Origin: Halanaerobiaceae bacterium ANBcell28
GTDB lineage: Bacteria; Bacillota; Halanaerobiia; Halanaerobiales; DTU029
DNA: 49,789 nucleotides
Direction of reading: 5' to 3'
NCBI GenBank assembly: GCA_037623315.1
Contig: JBBJJH010000026.1
Location: 1 to 49,789 of the forward strand
Below, in pieces: positions 1 through 8,219 of the stretch. The translations under genes were made by a program, and so were the position numbers. The notes below the pieces were generated by a model. The model was not told where the DNA came from and made no database searches. It saw only the letters and a list, made by a program, of their open reading frames with translations. Every line of letters starts with the position of its first letter. The stretch's first letter is position 1.

Positions 1-30
1 ATACTGTAGTGCTTTTAAAGTGAAAAAATA

Positions 31-495
31 TTGGTGTTTTTGTTTTACAATCATAATATTAATAAGCCAGTTAAATACTTAAATAAGTGCTTGGAGGAGA
101 ATAAAGCAGGGGAGAGGGTTACCTTACTTGCCTTCTATGATGATCAATTTGCAGGATGCCTTCATCTTATTACGCAGTCTTATTACCCTTACTTTAAAAA
201 GAATGCTATTCCTGAGGTCAATGATTTTAATGTAATTCCTCCTTTGCGCCAACATGGTATCGGGAATGCTTTAATGGAAGCTATAGAAAAAATTGCTTTT
301 GATAAGTTTGGGATTGTAGGAATTGGAGTTGGTTTATATGATAGCTATGGTAATGCACAGCGTCTCTATGTTAAAAGGGGATATATTCCAGATGGTAGAG
401 GTCTAATCTATAAAGGGAAAAAAGTAGCTAAAGGGAGTCAGCTTACAGTAGATGATGAACTGGCTCTATATTTTATTAAGAGCAAAGATCAGTAA
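31..495 (+). CDS. GNAT-family N-acetyltransferase, 5' end doubtful
   Basis: Probable acyl-CoA-dependent N-acetyltransferase of the GNAT fold; substrate unknown. The acetyl-CoA-binding motif A is visible as RQHGIGNALM (about residues 73-82), preceded by the beta4 strand NDFNVIPP and followed by the typical GNAT ending AQRLYVKRGYIPDGRG. The frame opens only after a TAA at 16-18, and the first possible start is TTG at 31 with no Shine-Dalgarno sequence. Relatives usually have about 20 more N-terminal residues. Frame 2 just upstream reads AFKVKKYW, which resembles the missing strand, so a frameshift in the T-rich run near 38-46 or a truncated gene is possible. The catalytic core looks intact. The family call is firm; the 5' end is not. 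Confidence 0.75.
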   Translation: MVFLFYNHNINKPVKYLNKCLEENKAGERVTLLAFYDDQFAGCLHLITQSYYPYFKKNAIPEVNDFNVIPPLRQHGIGNALMEAIEKIAFDKFGIVGIGVGLYDSYGNAQRLYVKRGYIPDGRGLIYKGKKVAKGSQLTVDDELALYFIKSKDQ

Positions 496-572
496 TAAAA
501 TTTGTACAGGGATGTGTTTTTGAAGATAGTGAAGAAATTGTTTATGAATTTAATTTCTAAGAGGTGATAGAA

Positions 573-1646
573 GTGTTGAATGATTTATATTATAGGAATA
601 AATTAGGAACTCCATTTATAACATACATTCTTGTGCTAAGTTGTTTATTAGTCACAATTCCATCATATTTAAATCCCATTTGGTATGATGTATTTGGAGG
701 AAGCCAGAACCCTTTTTATTTTTGGCAGAATTTTACATGGCATTTGCAGCATGGGAGTCCACATCCTAGTCAATTACATACTCTTTTACATCTGGCTTGT
801 AATCTACTTGTCGCTTTAAGCTGTGGAGTTCTTGCTGAGAGAGTTTTAGGAACGAAGAAATTCTTCCTCCTTACATTTTATACAGTACTTGTAGCAATAA
901 TGTATAGATTCATTAATTTTTATGGAAATGGAGCTTCAGGTATAGTTTGGTCTTACTCGGCAGTTTCTTTTTATATTTTAGTTTTATTATGGCAAAGGGA
1001 TAGAAAAAAACTTGTTAAGGAGCCTGTTTTCTATTTTTTTGTCTTTGTAATTTTCACGATCTGGATTGTTATTACTGGCTTTAACCTTTACTTGGGATGG
1101 CGAAATTCTAACATTATTCATCTAGTGAGTACCCTCATTGGGTTTATATTTACCAATATATGGAGAAAAGATATAGCTAATGCTGTTAAGAAAATATCAG
1201 AAGAGGAAAATAGCAAAAAAGTTCATAATGTTTGGGACAAAAGAATTATTGCTTTATCTTTAATAATCCCATTATTTATCATAGGAGTTTATTCTTTTAG
1301 TTCTGTGGGTGTTTTGAATATCGGTATTTTAAACAATAGTCCTTTTATTAGTGATATTTCTCCTTTAAGTGGTTCAATATCATCAATTAATGAATCCGAT
1401 GGTAAAGTTATGATTCTATTTGAAGAAGAAATGAAACAACAGATTGATAGAACTTCAATAAATATATACTCGTCTTCTGGAGCTAATAGATTAAAAGCTA
1501 ATTTATTATGGTTAGATAATAAAAGCCTTGAAATAAACTTTAATCGAGAGCTAGTAGAAGGAGATAAGATTAATATTACTCTTCAGGGCTTTTACGATTA
1601 TAGTGGTCAATATCTTCTAGGGAATATCCATTTAAGGTATGAATAA
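573..1646 (+). CDS. Rhomboid-family intramembrane serine protease with C-terminal SbsA/Ig-like domain
   Basis: Membrane protein of 357 residues. The N-terminal two thirds looks like a rhomboid protease: an HLACNLLVALSCGVLAER segment matches the rhomboid TM2, GNGASG carries the nucleophile (Ser122), and NIIHLVSTLIG carries the partner histidine (His183). After a linker and one more membrane helix (about 230-250), residues 257-357 read like an SbsA/Big_5 Ig-like domain, with an SPLSGSI start, an ILFEEEM strand and a closing LVEGDKINITL strand. I start at GTG 573, eight bases after the GAGG core; GTG 564 overlaps that core and TTG 576 is also possible. It faces the GH10 gene across a shared terminator. 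The fold assignment is fairly sure; the substrate is unknown and the fusion with an SbsA-like tail is unusual. Confidence 0.72.
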   Translation: MLNDLYYRNKLGTPFITYILVLSCLLVTIPSYLNPIWYDVFGGSQNPFYFWQNFTWHLQHGSPHPSQLHTLLHLACNLLVALSCGVLAERVLGTKKFFLLTFYTVLVAIMYRFINFYGNGASGIVWSYSAVSFYILVLLWQRDRKKLVKEPVFYFFVFVIFTIWIVITGFNLYLGWRNSNIIHLVSTLIGFIFTNIWRKDIANAVKKISEEENSKKVHNVWDKRIIALSLIIPLFIIGVYSFSSVGVLNIGILNNSPFISDISPLSGSISSINESDGKVMILFEEEMKQQIDRTSINIYSSSGANRLKANLLWLDNKSLEINFNRELVEGDKINITLQGFYDYSGQYLLGNIHLRYE

Positions 1647-1668
1647 TTTTGGTAAGGGCAGGGTTAGA

Positions 1669-1700
1669 CGGGAAGCCATATGGCCTCCCGCTACTTTTCT
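1669..1700. terminator. Bidirectional intrinsic terminator between rhomboid and xylanase genes
   Basis: The arms CGGGAAGCC and GGCCTCCCG pair with one A-C mismatch around an ATAT loop (1669-1690), followed by a T-rich tract on the plus strand. It sits between two convergent genes, so it probably serves both. Confidence 0.75.
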
Positions 1701-1701
1701 T

Positions 1702-2928
1702 TTATAAATAAATAGAAACTTCTTTAGTATCCTTATCTTCCAATGAGAAACTTACAGTTTGATCTTGATAGATTAGTTCATATTCGCCTAAGAATCCAGT
1801 GAATTCTATTTCTCCTTCTTCATTTGTGCTAAGAGTAGTTTCTTTTGTCCACCACTCTTCCTTTATTAATTTATGGAGTTCTTCATAAACAGGCTTAGCA
1901 GAGCAATCCTTATGAATCAAGCCTGAAGGAGCATTAAGCCATTGACCATCTAGTAAGTCCCACCAGGTGATACCTGTAAGTAGTGGATGTTCAAAAAGGG
2001 TTTTGTAGAATTCAACAGCTTCCCTGGCCTGTCGTTCTTCTCCTTCTGGAGTGCTTGGCCATTCTTCTACCTGAAAATCATTGAGATCATCATAATGGGC
2101 AGGCATAATTTCTCCTGAAACCAGAGAAACTTCACTAAACTGAATTGGTATATCAAATCTGGCAAAGCGCTCTAGCACCCATTCAAGTTTTTCTAGACCC
2201 CAGTAGCCCTGATGCATATGAGATTGAATGCCAATAACATCAATTTCAATTCCTGCTTCTAAGCAGCCTTCGATTAAAATATCATAGGCAGGAGAAACAT
2301 CAAAATCGTTTAGAATAAAAGTAGCTTTAGGATTCGTAGAGCGTGCTGCTTCAAATACAGTTTTGATTGTATTTATTCTCCCTATTTCTTTACAGACACG
2401 AGTAAGTCCATTGTCATATTTATCAAAGATAGGCATAATTACAACTTCATTAATAACATCCCACATATCTACTAGACCTTCAAAATCCTTTACATCTCTA
2501 TGGATTCTTTTAATTTGAGTATCAATAATTTCTTGATTACTCATATCCAACAGCCAATCAGGTGCAAGGGTATGCCAGCTTAAGGGATGTCCTTTGACAA
2601 TAAGATTTTGTTCTTTACACCATTTAGCAGTATTTTGTAGTGAATGAGTATGAGGTTTGCCTTTTTCAGGCTCAAATTGTCCCCAATAAAAAGGAAGAGT
2701 AACAAAGTTGAATAAGTCCAGGTACTTATCTATGTATTTTTGAGTATGTTCTTTCTCAGCACCTTCAAGCTTGTCATTGGCATATGGAATCATCTCAAAT
2801 CCGTTACAGCCAAAGAGAAATTTATGATTTGTCTGACCTATTCTTAGCTCCTGTTTTTTCAATGGCTTCTTGTCTTTGTTAAAAACTTTAATTGTAGTGC
2901 TTGTCTTTCGGTGATTATAGTTGTTCAT
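1702..2928 (-). CDS. Endo-1,4-beta-xylanase, GH10, cytoplasmic
   Basis: Hydrolyses internal beta-1,4 bonds of xylan or xylo-oligosaccharides. The GH10 barrel is clear: KGHPLSWHTLAPDW (about 112-125), the acid/base glutamate in WDVINEV (Glu161), NDFDV, and the nucleophile in IQFSEVSL (Glu266), then TGITWWDLLDGQWL. The nucleophile motif is FSEVS rather than the common ITELD. There is no signal peptide, so it should act in the cytoplasm on imported oligosaccharides. About 35 N-terminal residues and 50 C-terminal residues lie outside the barrel and look beta-rich. The ATG is preceded by AAGGAGG at good spacing. It is a single-gene unit; no transporter or regulator adjoins it. Confidence 0.93.
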   Translation of the reverse strand: MNNYNHRKTSTTIKVFNKDKKPLKKQELRIGQTNHKFLFGCNGFEMIPYANDKLEGAEKEHTQKYIDKYLDLFNFVTLPFYWGQFEPEKGKPHTHSLQNTAKWCKEQNLIVKGHPLSWHTLAPDWLLDMSNQEIIDTQIKRIHRDVKDFEGLVDMWDVINEVVIMPIFDKYDNGLTRVCKEIGRINTIKTVFEAARSTNPKATFILNDFDVSPAYDILIEGCLEAGIEIDVIGIQSHMHQGYWGLEKLEWVLERFARFDIPIQFSEVSLVSGEIMPAHYDDLNDFQVEEWPSTPEGEERQAREAVEFYKTLFEHPLLTGITWWDLLDGQWLNAPSGLIHKDCSAKPVYEELHKLIKEEWWTKETTLSTNEEGEIEFTGFLGEYELIYQDQTVSFSLEDKDTKEVSIYL

Positions 2929-3146
2929 TTTTAAAGCCTCCTTTTTTTATGTATGCTTGCCTAATTCCGATTATAAAAGGCAATAACTCTATTTCATTTC
3001 AATTATAACATAAAATAATCTTTACTGCATCCAAAAATTGAATAATCAAAATATATCGACATTGCATTTTCAAACTTTACATAATTTCTGGATATTTTTC
3101 TTAAAATAGATATAATTATTATATAGGACTTATAAACTATGAGGAG

Positions 3147-3860
3147 ATGATGATAATTAGAAAGGAAATTGAGTCATTAGCAAAATGGATAAAAGAAGCT
3201 AATTCTATAGTTATCTTAACCGGGGCAGGAGCATCTACCGAATCTGGTATACCAGATTTTCGCAGTCAGGGTGGTATTTATGAAAGTGAAAATCCCCTTT
3301 TTCGTAAAACTTTAGAAAATGACTATCAGGGTTTTTATGACTTTTGTATGAAGTTTTTTCATCAATTTAGAGATTGCCAGCCTAATCAAGTGCATAAGCT
3401 AATAGCTAAATGGGAAAAGGAGGGGTTAGTAGATGTTGTCATTACTCAAAACGTAGATAACTTACATCAAAAAGCAGGTTCTAAAAATGTAATAGAATTG
3501 CATGGTACTATGGAAACTGCTTCCTGTATAACTTGTGAAGAATCTGCTCCTATTGAAGATTTTTTTGATAAAAAACCCTGCCATATATGTGACGGGAGAT
3601 TACGTCCTAATATAGTTTTGTTTGGTGATCCTCTTCCGCAAGATGAACTTAATCGTGCTTTTAAACTATCACAAGAAGCGGATTTATATATTGTTATTGG
3701 TTCTAGCCTGGAAGTTATGCCAGCAAATCAATTACCCTTTCTCTCCAATGCTAAAAAAGTATTAATAAATAAAGAAAGTATTCACCAAATTGCTGATTTT
3801 GATTTGTTTCTTAAAGGAAGTGCCGGAGAAATAATGAATAATCTAAAAAAAACAATTTAA
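3147..3860 (+). CDS. cobB: Sir2-family NAD-dependent protein deacylase
   Basis: Removes acyl groups from lysines using NAD, releasing nicotinamide and O-acyl-ADP-ribose. Visible motifs are GAGASTESGIPDFRS (26-40), TQNVDNLHQKAG (100-111), the catalytic His119 in ELHGT, four zinc cysteines (Cys127, Cys130, Cys145, Cys148) and the late GSS motif. The 237-residue length is normal for a bacterial sirtuin. GAGGAG directly abuts ATG 3147, and ATG 3150 follows, so the exact start is uncertain by a few codons. The symbol is a family-level assignment. There is no acetyl-CoA synthetase next to it, so the partner substrate is not shown by context. Confidence 0.93.
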   Translation: MMIIRKEIESLAKWIKEANSIVILTGAGASTESGIPDFRSQGGIYESENPLFRKTLENDYQGFYDFCMKFFHQFRDCQPNQVHKLIAKWEKEGLVDVVITQNVDNLHQKAGSKNVIELHGTMETASCITCEESAPIEDFFDKKPCHICDGRLRPNIVLFGDPLPQDELNRAFKLSQEADLYIVIGSSLEVMPANQLPFLSNAKKVLINKESIHQIADFDLFLKGSAGEIMNNLKKTI

Positions 3861-3946
3861 ATATTTGATATACCATGAGAACTTTGCTCTTAAATTTCTA
3901 AAGTAAGTATATATAAGAGTAAGTATCTATATAAAGGATATTTTCT

Positions 3947-4195
3947 TTGGATAGTGAAATATATAATAGATTACATATAAAAGGGGGAAGAGAAATTAGA
4001 AAGTTAGGAATGTCAATATTGGTGATTAGTCTTTTATTATTGATAGGTTCGGCAATGTATTATGTTTTAAGTGAGCTTTTATCAGAAACAACTATACCAA
4101 TAGTAGTAAGATTAGGAATAACAGGTACAATTTTAGGAGTTTTAGTATTATTTATTAGTCTAATTAAAGAGAAGATGGATGATATTAAAAATTAA
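3947..4195 (+). CDS. Small two-helix membrane protein, paralogue of the gene at 4563
   Basis: A protein of 82 residues with two predicted membrane helices (about 21-44 and 50-73) separated by a short loop, and a charged C-terminus. It starts at TTG after AAAGGA. Its core (LSETTIPIVVRLGITGTILGVLVLFI) lines up with the protein at 4563-4811, which has SSPTPIAVRIGFTGLIFGVFLFLI in the same place, so the two are paralogues. The end overlaps the next gene by 17 bases, implying translational coupling with the YbjQ-family protein. I do not recognise a named family. A role as membrane anchor or partner of the YbjQ protein is an inference from the overlap. Confidence 0.72.
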   Translation: MDSEIYNRLHIKGGREIRKLGMSILVISLLLLIGSAMYYVLSELLSETTIPIVVRLGITGTILGVLVLFISLIKEKMDDIKN

Positions 4196-4505
4196 AATAG
4201 TTAATAGTAATGAAATTGCTGGGCATGAAATAGTTGAAACATTAGGTCTAGTTAGAGGAAGCACTATTAGGGCTAAAAATGTTGGTCAAGATATTTTAGC
4301 TGGTCTTCGTAATATAGTTGGTGGTGAGGTTAAGGAATATACTAAAATGATAAATGAGGCTAGAGAACAATCTATTGCAAGAATGATTTCAGAAGCAGAA
4401 AGCCTTGGTGCAGATGCTGTAATAAATATTCGCTTTACTACATCTCAAGTAATGCAAGGAGCGTCAGAAATTCTAGTTTATGGTACTGCAGTTAAGTTAA
4501 AGTAA
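4179..4505 (+). CDS. YbjQ/UPF0145 (heavy-metal-binding domain) family protein
   Basis: A soluble protein of 108 residues covering the whole UPF0145/YbjQ domain: EIVETLGLVRGSTIRAKNVGQDILAGLRNIVGGEVKEYTKMINEAREQ, then GADAVINIRF and a closing VYGTAVKL strand. Members form pentameric beta-barrel-like rings; the 'heavy-metal-binding' name is weakly supported in general and no metal-binding cysteines are present here. The ATG lies within the 3' end of the preceding gene (17-base overlap), and a second copy of that small membrane protein follows 57 bases downstream. Function unknown; the context suggests a membrane-associated assembly. Confidence 0.85.
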   Translation: MILKIKIVNSNEIAGHEIVETLGLVRGSTIRAKNVGQDILAGLRNIVGGEVKEYTKMINEAREQSIARMISEAESLGADAVINIRFTTSQVMQGASEILVYGTAVKLK

Positions 4506-4562
4506 ATAAAATCTTGAAGAACTTGATATTCGTGTGATGAAAATAAGGGAGAGATTTTAATT

Positions 4563-4811
4563 ATGGAATTAAAATTGAAATACATTAAAATAATAGGCCT
4601 TGCAATTATGACAATTAGTATTTTTGTCATATTATTTACTGGATTATATTATTTTTTCTCTGATTTTTTTAGTTCTCCAACTCCAATAGCAGTTAGAATA
4701 GGATTTACAGGGCTGATTTTTGGAGTTTTCTTATTTTTAATTGTTCATATTATAGAAGAGTTTATTAAAGAACATTTTGCTAAGGCAAAAAAGAAAAATA
4801 ATAAGGAATAA
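4563..4811 (+). CDS. Small two-helix membrane protein, paralogue of the gene at 3947
   Basis: A protein of 82 residues with two hydrophobic helices (about 9-32 and 42-65) and a lysine-rich C-terminal tail. Same length and layout as the protein at 3947-4195, sharing the PIxVRxGxTGxxxGV segment between and into the second helix. ATG 4563 follows GGGAGAG at a normal distance. It is the last gene before the terminator at 4854-4884, so the three-gene group 3947-4811 looks like one transcription unit. No named family recognised. Confidence 0.75.
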   Translation: MELKLKYIKIIGLAIMTISIFVILFTGLYYFFSDFFSSPTPIAVRIGFTGLIFGVFLFLIVHIIEEFIKEHFAKAKKKNNKE

Positions 4812-4853
4812 AATAAAAATTGAATAAACATACTATATATTATAGTATTTGAT

Positions 4854-4888
4854 AAAGGCTCTGGTAATCTTCCAGGGCTTTTTATTAT
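4854..4888 (+). terminator. Intrinsic terminator after the YbjQ group
   Basis: A ten-base stem with two G-U pairs (AAGGCTCTGG with CCAGGGCTTT, 4855-4864 and 4872-4881) and a seven-base loop, running into a T tract. It separates the YbjQ group from the adaptor gene. Confidence 0.85.
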
Positions 4889-4922
4889 CATTAATAATTT
4901 TGTACAGGAGGATATTAAACCT

Positions 4923-5954
4923 TTGAAAAAGAAAGTAACTATAATATTTATAATAGTAATTATTTTTTTAATAAGTATAAGTTTTTATGACTTCAATTCA
5001 ATTAGTCAATACTTAACTGGTAGATCAAATCTTTCTATTGATATATCTCCTGATATGCTTACAACTGTGCAGCGAGGAGACTTAAAAAACTCTATATTCC
5101 TAAATGCTTATTTAAAGCCAGCTAGAGAAAATATGCTTTTTTTCACTCAGGCAGGAAAAATAGCTGAGATATTAGTCAAGGAAGGGGAACGAGTTGAAGT
5201 AGGTTTTGATATGGCTCATCTTGAAAATAATGAATTAAGCTTAGAACATATACAGGCAGAAAAAGAATATGAGATGGCCTTGTTGTTTGGTACTCCTGCT
5301 GAGATCCAGGAAGCAAAATTACGCCTTGATTATGCAAGCAATATGCTAGAAAGAACTATTCTTAAAATGCCATTTACAGGCATGATTACATATTTAGCAG
5401 CTTGCCCAGGTGACTTCATAAGCCAGGGAGAAGTATTGGCTATCGCTATAGATGATAGTAGCTATCAAGCTGTAGTTGCTGTATCAGAAATAGATATACG
5501 AAAAATAGAATATGGGCAGGAAGCTATAGTAAGATTAGATTCCCTGCCAGAAAAAGAGTTTCCCGGTATAATAAAGTCTATATCATATCAGGCTGGAATA
5601 AATAATGGGATAGTTACTATTCCAGTAACTGTAGAACTCCTTGAAAGTAATCCATCTTTAAGGCCTAATTTATCTGCAAATGTTGAAATAATTACAGATT
5701 TTAGTGAAAATAATCTAGTAGTTCCAATGTCAGCTGTTTTTCAAGAAGACGGTAAAAGCTATGTTGTTAAAAATGAAGAGGGAAAACTTAAGCCAATAGA
5801 AGTTAGAACAGGTATGAATAATGGAATTAAAATAGTAGTTGCAGAAGGCCTTATGGAAGGTGAGGAAGTTTTAATAAATTCAGCAGAATATGCTGAATTA
5901 GTTCAAAAATTGCCTGAGCATTTTAAACCCCCGTTTACTTTTGAAAGTGATTAG
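4923..5954 (+). CDS. MacA/YknX-type efflux adaptor (HlyD family, membrane fusion protein)
   Basis: Membrane-anchored adaptor of 343 residues for a MacB-type ABC exporter. It has one N-terminal helix (about 5-23) after a KKK start, a biotinyl-lipoyl-like half (GKIAEILVKEGERVEVG, about 78-95), a short alpha-hairpin, the second lipoyl half (LKMPFTGMITYLAACPGDFISQGEVL), then beta-barrel and membrane-proximal domains ending VVVAEGLMEGEEVLIN. Short hairpin and size fit the Gram-positive YknX class. TTG 4923 is preceded by CAGGAGGAT. The permease follows 63 bases later. An ATPase gene, normally between or beside these two, is missing. Confidence 0.88.
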   Translation: MKKKVTIIFIIVIIFLISISFYDFNSISQYLTGRSNLSIDISPDMLTTVQRGDLKNSIFLNAYLKPARENMLFFTQAGKIAEILVKEGERVEVGFDMAHLENNELSLEHIQAEKEYEMALLFGTPAEIQEAKLRLDYASNMLERTILKMPFTGMITYLAACPGDFISQGEVLAIAIDDSSYQAVVAVSEIDIRKIEYGQEAIVRLDSLPEKEFPGIIKSISYQAGINNGIVTIPVTVELLESNPSLRPNLSANVEIITDFSENNLVVPMSAVFQEDGKSYVVKNEEGKLKPIEVRTGMNNGIKIVVAEGLMEGEEVLINSAEYAELVQKLPEHFKPPFTFESD

Positions 5955-6017
5955 AATATGAATTTAAGTGATTAAGCTTTTAAACATGAATTATAATTAA
6001 AGGGTTGGAAAAATATT

Positions 6018-7220
6018 ATGATGGTAAAAGAAATAATGACAATGGCTTTAAATAGCTTGAAAGTTAATCGAATGAGAACATTTTTGTCTATGTTGGGTAT
6101 AATAATAGGAGTAGCAGCTGTGATAGCCATTGTTTCTGTAGGCACAGGTGCACAGAATTATATTACTTCAAAGATTTCCAGTTTAGGCTCTAATTTAATT
6201 AATATTAGCCAGGACTTTAGTGATGATTTTTCTTCTGCTAATTCTGCAGGATTCACTGTAGAACTGGCAGATTATATTAATAAATATAGTCCTTCAGTAA
6301 AGGAAGTTTTACCGAATCTACAGATAGGTGGAGCCATAAGCCACCGAGACAATACTATTATGACTACAATCCTGGGAACTTCTCCAGCTTATCAAGAAAT
6401 AGTTAATTATTATCCCAAAGAAGGTAGTTTTATAAGAGCATCTGATATAGATAGACGAAATGACATTATAGTTTTAGGCTATGATTTAGCTACGGAACTT
6501 TTTCCCGATGAAGAAGCCCTTAATCAAATGGTAAAAATTAACAATCAAGGTCATGTTTATTTATTTAGAGTTGTAGGGATCATGGAAGAAAAAAATACTG
6601 GTTTATTAGGCAATTATAATAAACAGGCATATATACCTGCCCCTACATTTATGTCCAAACTTAGTAAATCTAATAGTGTTACTGGGTATTTAGCACAGGC
6701 TAAATCTTCAGAACAGGCTTTTTTGGCTGTTAATGAAATAACTCATTTTTTAAGTAATTATACAGGAAGTAGTGACAGTTTTTCAATTCTAAGCCAGGAC
6801 CAGATAATAGATATTATTAACTCTGTTGCTGATACCCTTAATCGAATGTTAGCAGGTATAGCAGGTATTTCTTTGCTTGTAGGAGGAATTGGAATTATGA
6901 ATATTATGCTTGTTTCTGTTACTGAAAGAACTAGAGAAATAGGAATTAGAAAAGCTTTGGGGGCAGATAAAGGTCAAATCATGAAACAATTTGTTTATGA
7001 AGCGTTATTTGTAAGTGCTTTAGGTGGGATTATTGGAATATTATTGGGGTGGTTGGGAGCTGCTGTACTTGCTCATTTTGGTCATTGGGATTTATTAATA
7101 TCTCCATCTTCAATTATATTAGCTTTTGCATTTTCTTTATTAGTGGGCTTGTTTTTTGGCATTTATCCAGCACTTAAGGCCTCGCGTCTGGATCCGGTAG
7201 AGGCCTTAAGTTACGAGTAA
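6018..7220 (+). CDS. MacB/FtsX-type ABC transporter permease (YknZ-like)
   Basis: Permease of 400 residues: one N-terminal helix (LSMLGIIIGVAAVIAIVSVG, about 24-43), a long extracytoplasmic MacB periplasmic core domain (about 55-265), and three C-terminal helices from about 275 onward, ending in the diagnostic YPALKASRLDPVEAL. The sequence TERTREIGIRKALGA marks the FtsX coupling loop that contacts the ATPase. No nucleotide-binding domain is fused (no Walker A or LSGGQ). With the adaptor upstream this should be two thirds of a tripartite exporter; substrates of such systems include peptides and macrolides, but none can be assigned here. Confidence 0.9.
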   Translation: MMVKEIMTMALNSLKVNRMRTFLSMLGIIIGVAAVIAIVSVGTGAQNYITSKISSLGSNLINISQDFSDDFSSANSAGFTVELADYINKYSPSVKEVLPNLQIGGAISHRDNTIMTTILGTSPAYQEIVNYYPKEGSFIRASDIDRRNDIIVLGYDLATELFPDEEALNQMVKINNQGHVYLFRVVGIMEEKNTGLLGNYNKQAYIPAPTFMSKLSKSNSVTGYLAQAKSSEQAFLAVNEITHFLSNYTGSSDSFSILSQDQIIDIINSVADTLNRMLAGIAGISLLVGGIGIMNIMLVSVTERTREIGIRKALGADKGQIMKQFVYEALFVSALGGIIGILLGWLGAAVLAHFGHWDLLISPSSIILAFAFSLLVGLFFGIYPALKASRLDPVEALSYE

Positions 7221-7338
7221 TTTTATTGATTAAAGTATTTATTTTTAGTATAATAGAAAAGAGTAAAACCAAGGAATATATAGCTTTTTTTCTTATAGTA
7301 GAAAGTAATCTATCGTAAGATATAGAAGGGAGTAACAT

Positions 7339-7989
7339 ATGGATGTTATTATGGAATATTTTGAATTAGTACTAAATGAGGTAAAAAAAATATATACAAA
7401 TATTCAAGGTAGTCATGGGTGGGAGCACACAGAACGAGTATATAATCTTTGTTTACATATAGGGGAAAAAGAAGCAGCAGATTTAACAGTCATTAAATAT
7501 GCAGCTATTTTACATGATATTGGACGAAAAGAGCAGGATGAGAGTAATGGTAGACTCTGTCATGCTGAAATAGGGGCTGCTAAGTCTAGAAAAATCTTGA
7601 ATAAATATGATTTAAATAAAGATTTTATCGAGAAAGTCATACATTGTGTTGAGACACATAGATACCGTGGTGAGAATATTCCTGGTTCTTTAGAAGCCAA
7701 AATACTTTTTGATGCTGATAAGCTTGATGCTATTGGTGCAATTGGTATTGGTAGAGCTTTTGTTTTTGCAGGAGAGAACAGGGCAAAAGTTCATGATAAA
7801 GATGTTGATATTGAAAAGACGAAATCTTATACAGAAGATGATACCGCTTATCGTGAATACCTTGTTAAATTGAGATATATAAAGGATAAACTTCTAACTA
7901 CTGAAGGGAAGCGTTTAGGTAAAGTTAGACATGATTTTATGGTCGAGTTTTTCAATAGATTAAATCAAGAGGTGGAAGGTCTTATTTAA
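7339..7989 (+). CDS. HD-domain phosphohydrolase (YedJ-like)
   Basis: Predicted metal-dependent phosphohydrolase of 216 residues. The ligands of the HD fold are present: SHGWEHTERVYNL (about 25-37), ILHDIGR (57-63) carrying the His-Asp pair, THRYRG, and LFDADKLDAIGAIGIGRAF (about 127-145). Layout and length match the small uncharacterised HD proteins related to E. coli YedJ, which act on nucleotides. ATG 7339 follows AGAAGGGAG. It stands alone between the permease and a promoter at 8060, so its physiological substrate is not indicated. Confidence 0.87.
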   Translation: MDVIMEYFELVLNEVKKIYTNIQGSHGWEHTERVYNLCLHIGEKEAADLTVIKYAAILHDIGRKEQDESNGRLCHAEIGAAKSRKILNKYDLNKDFIEKVIHCVETHRYRGENIPGSLEAKILFDADKLDAIGAIGIGRAFVFAGENRAKVHDKDVDIEKTKSYTEDDTAYREYLVKLRYIKDKLLTTEGKRLGKVRHDFMVEFFNRLNQEVEGLI

Positions 7990-8059
7990 TAGATATTAGA
8001 TTATTTTTTCTCAGTAATACTTGAATGTGTCTAACAGTTTTTATAGTTGTGTTAATTTT

Positions 8060-8088
8060 TTGACAAATTAAATATATTATTATATAAT
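8060..8088 (+). promoter_or_regulatory. Consensus SigA promoter for the BsuPI-repeat lipoprotein
   Basis: TTGACA (8060-8065), a 17-base spacer and TATAAT (8083-8088) match the consensus exactly. Transcription would begin near 8095, giving a leader of about 125 bases in which I see no obvious structure. Confidence 0.8.
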
Positions 8089-8219
8089 GTTACCATAGAA
8101 TAAAATATTTTCCATATTAAAACGTAGAAACTAATTAAACTAGATAAATATGAACATATACCTACATAAGATACTAACAATATTGTATTTTGATTTAAAT
8201 TTTAAAGGGGGAGATTAAA

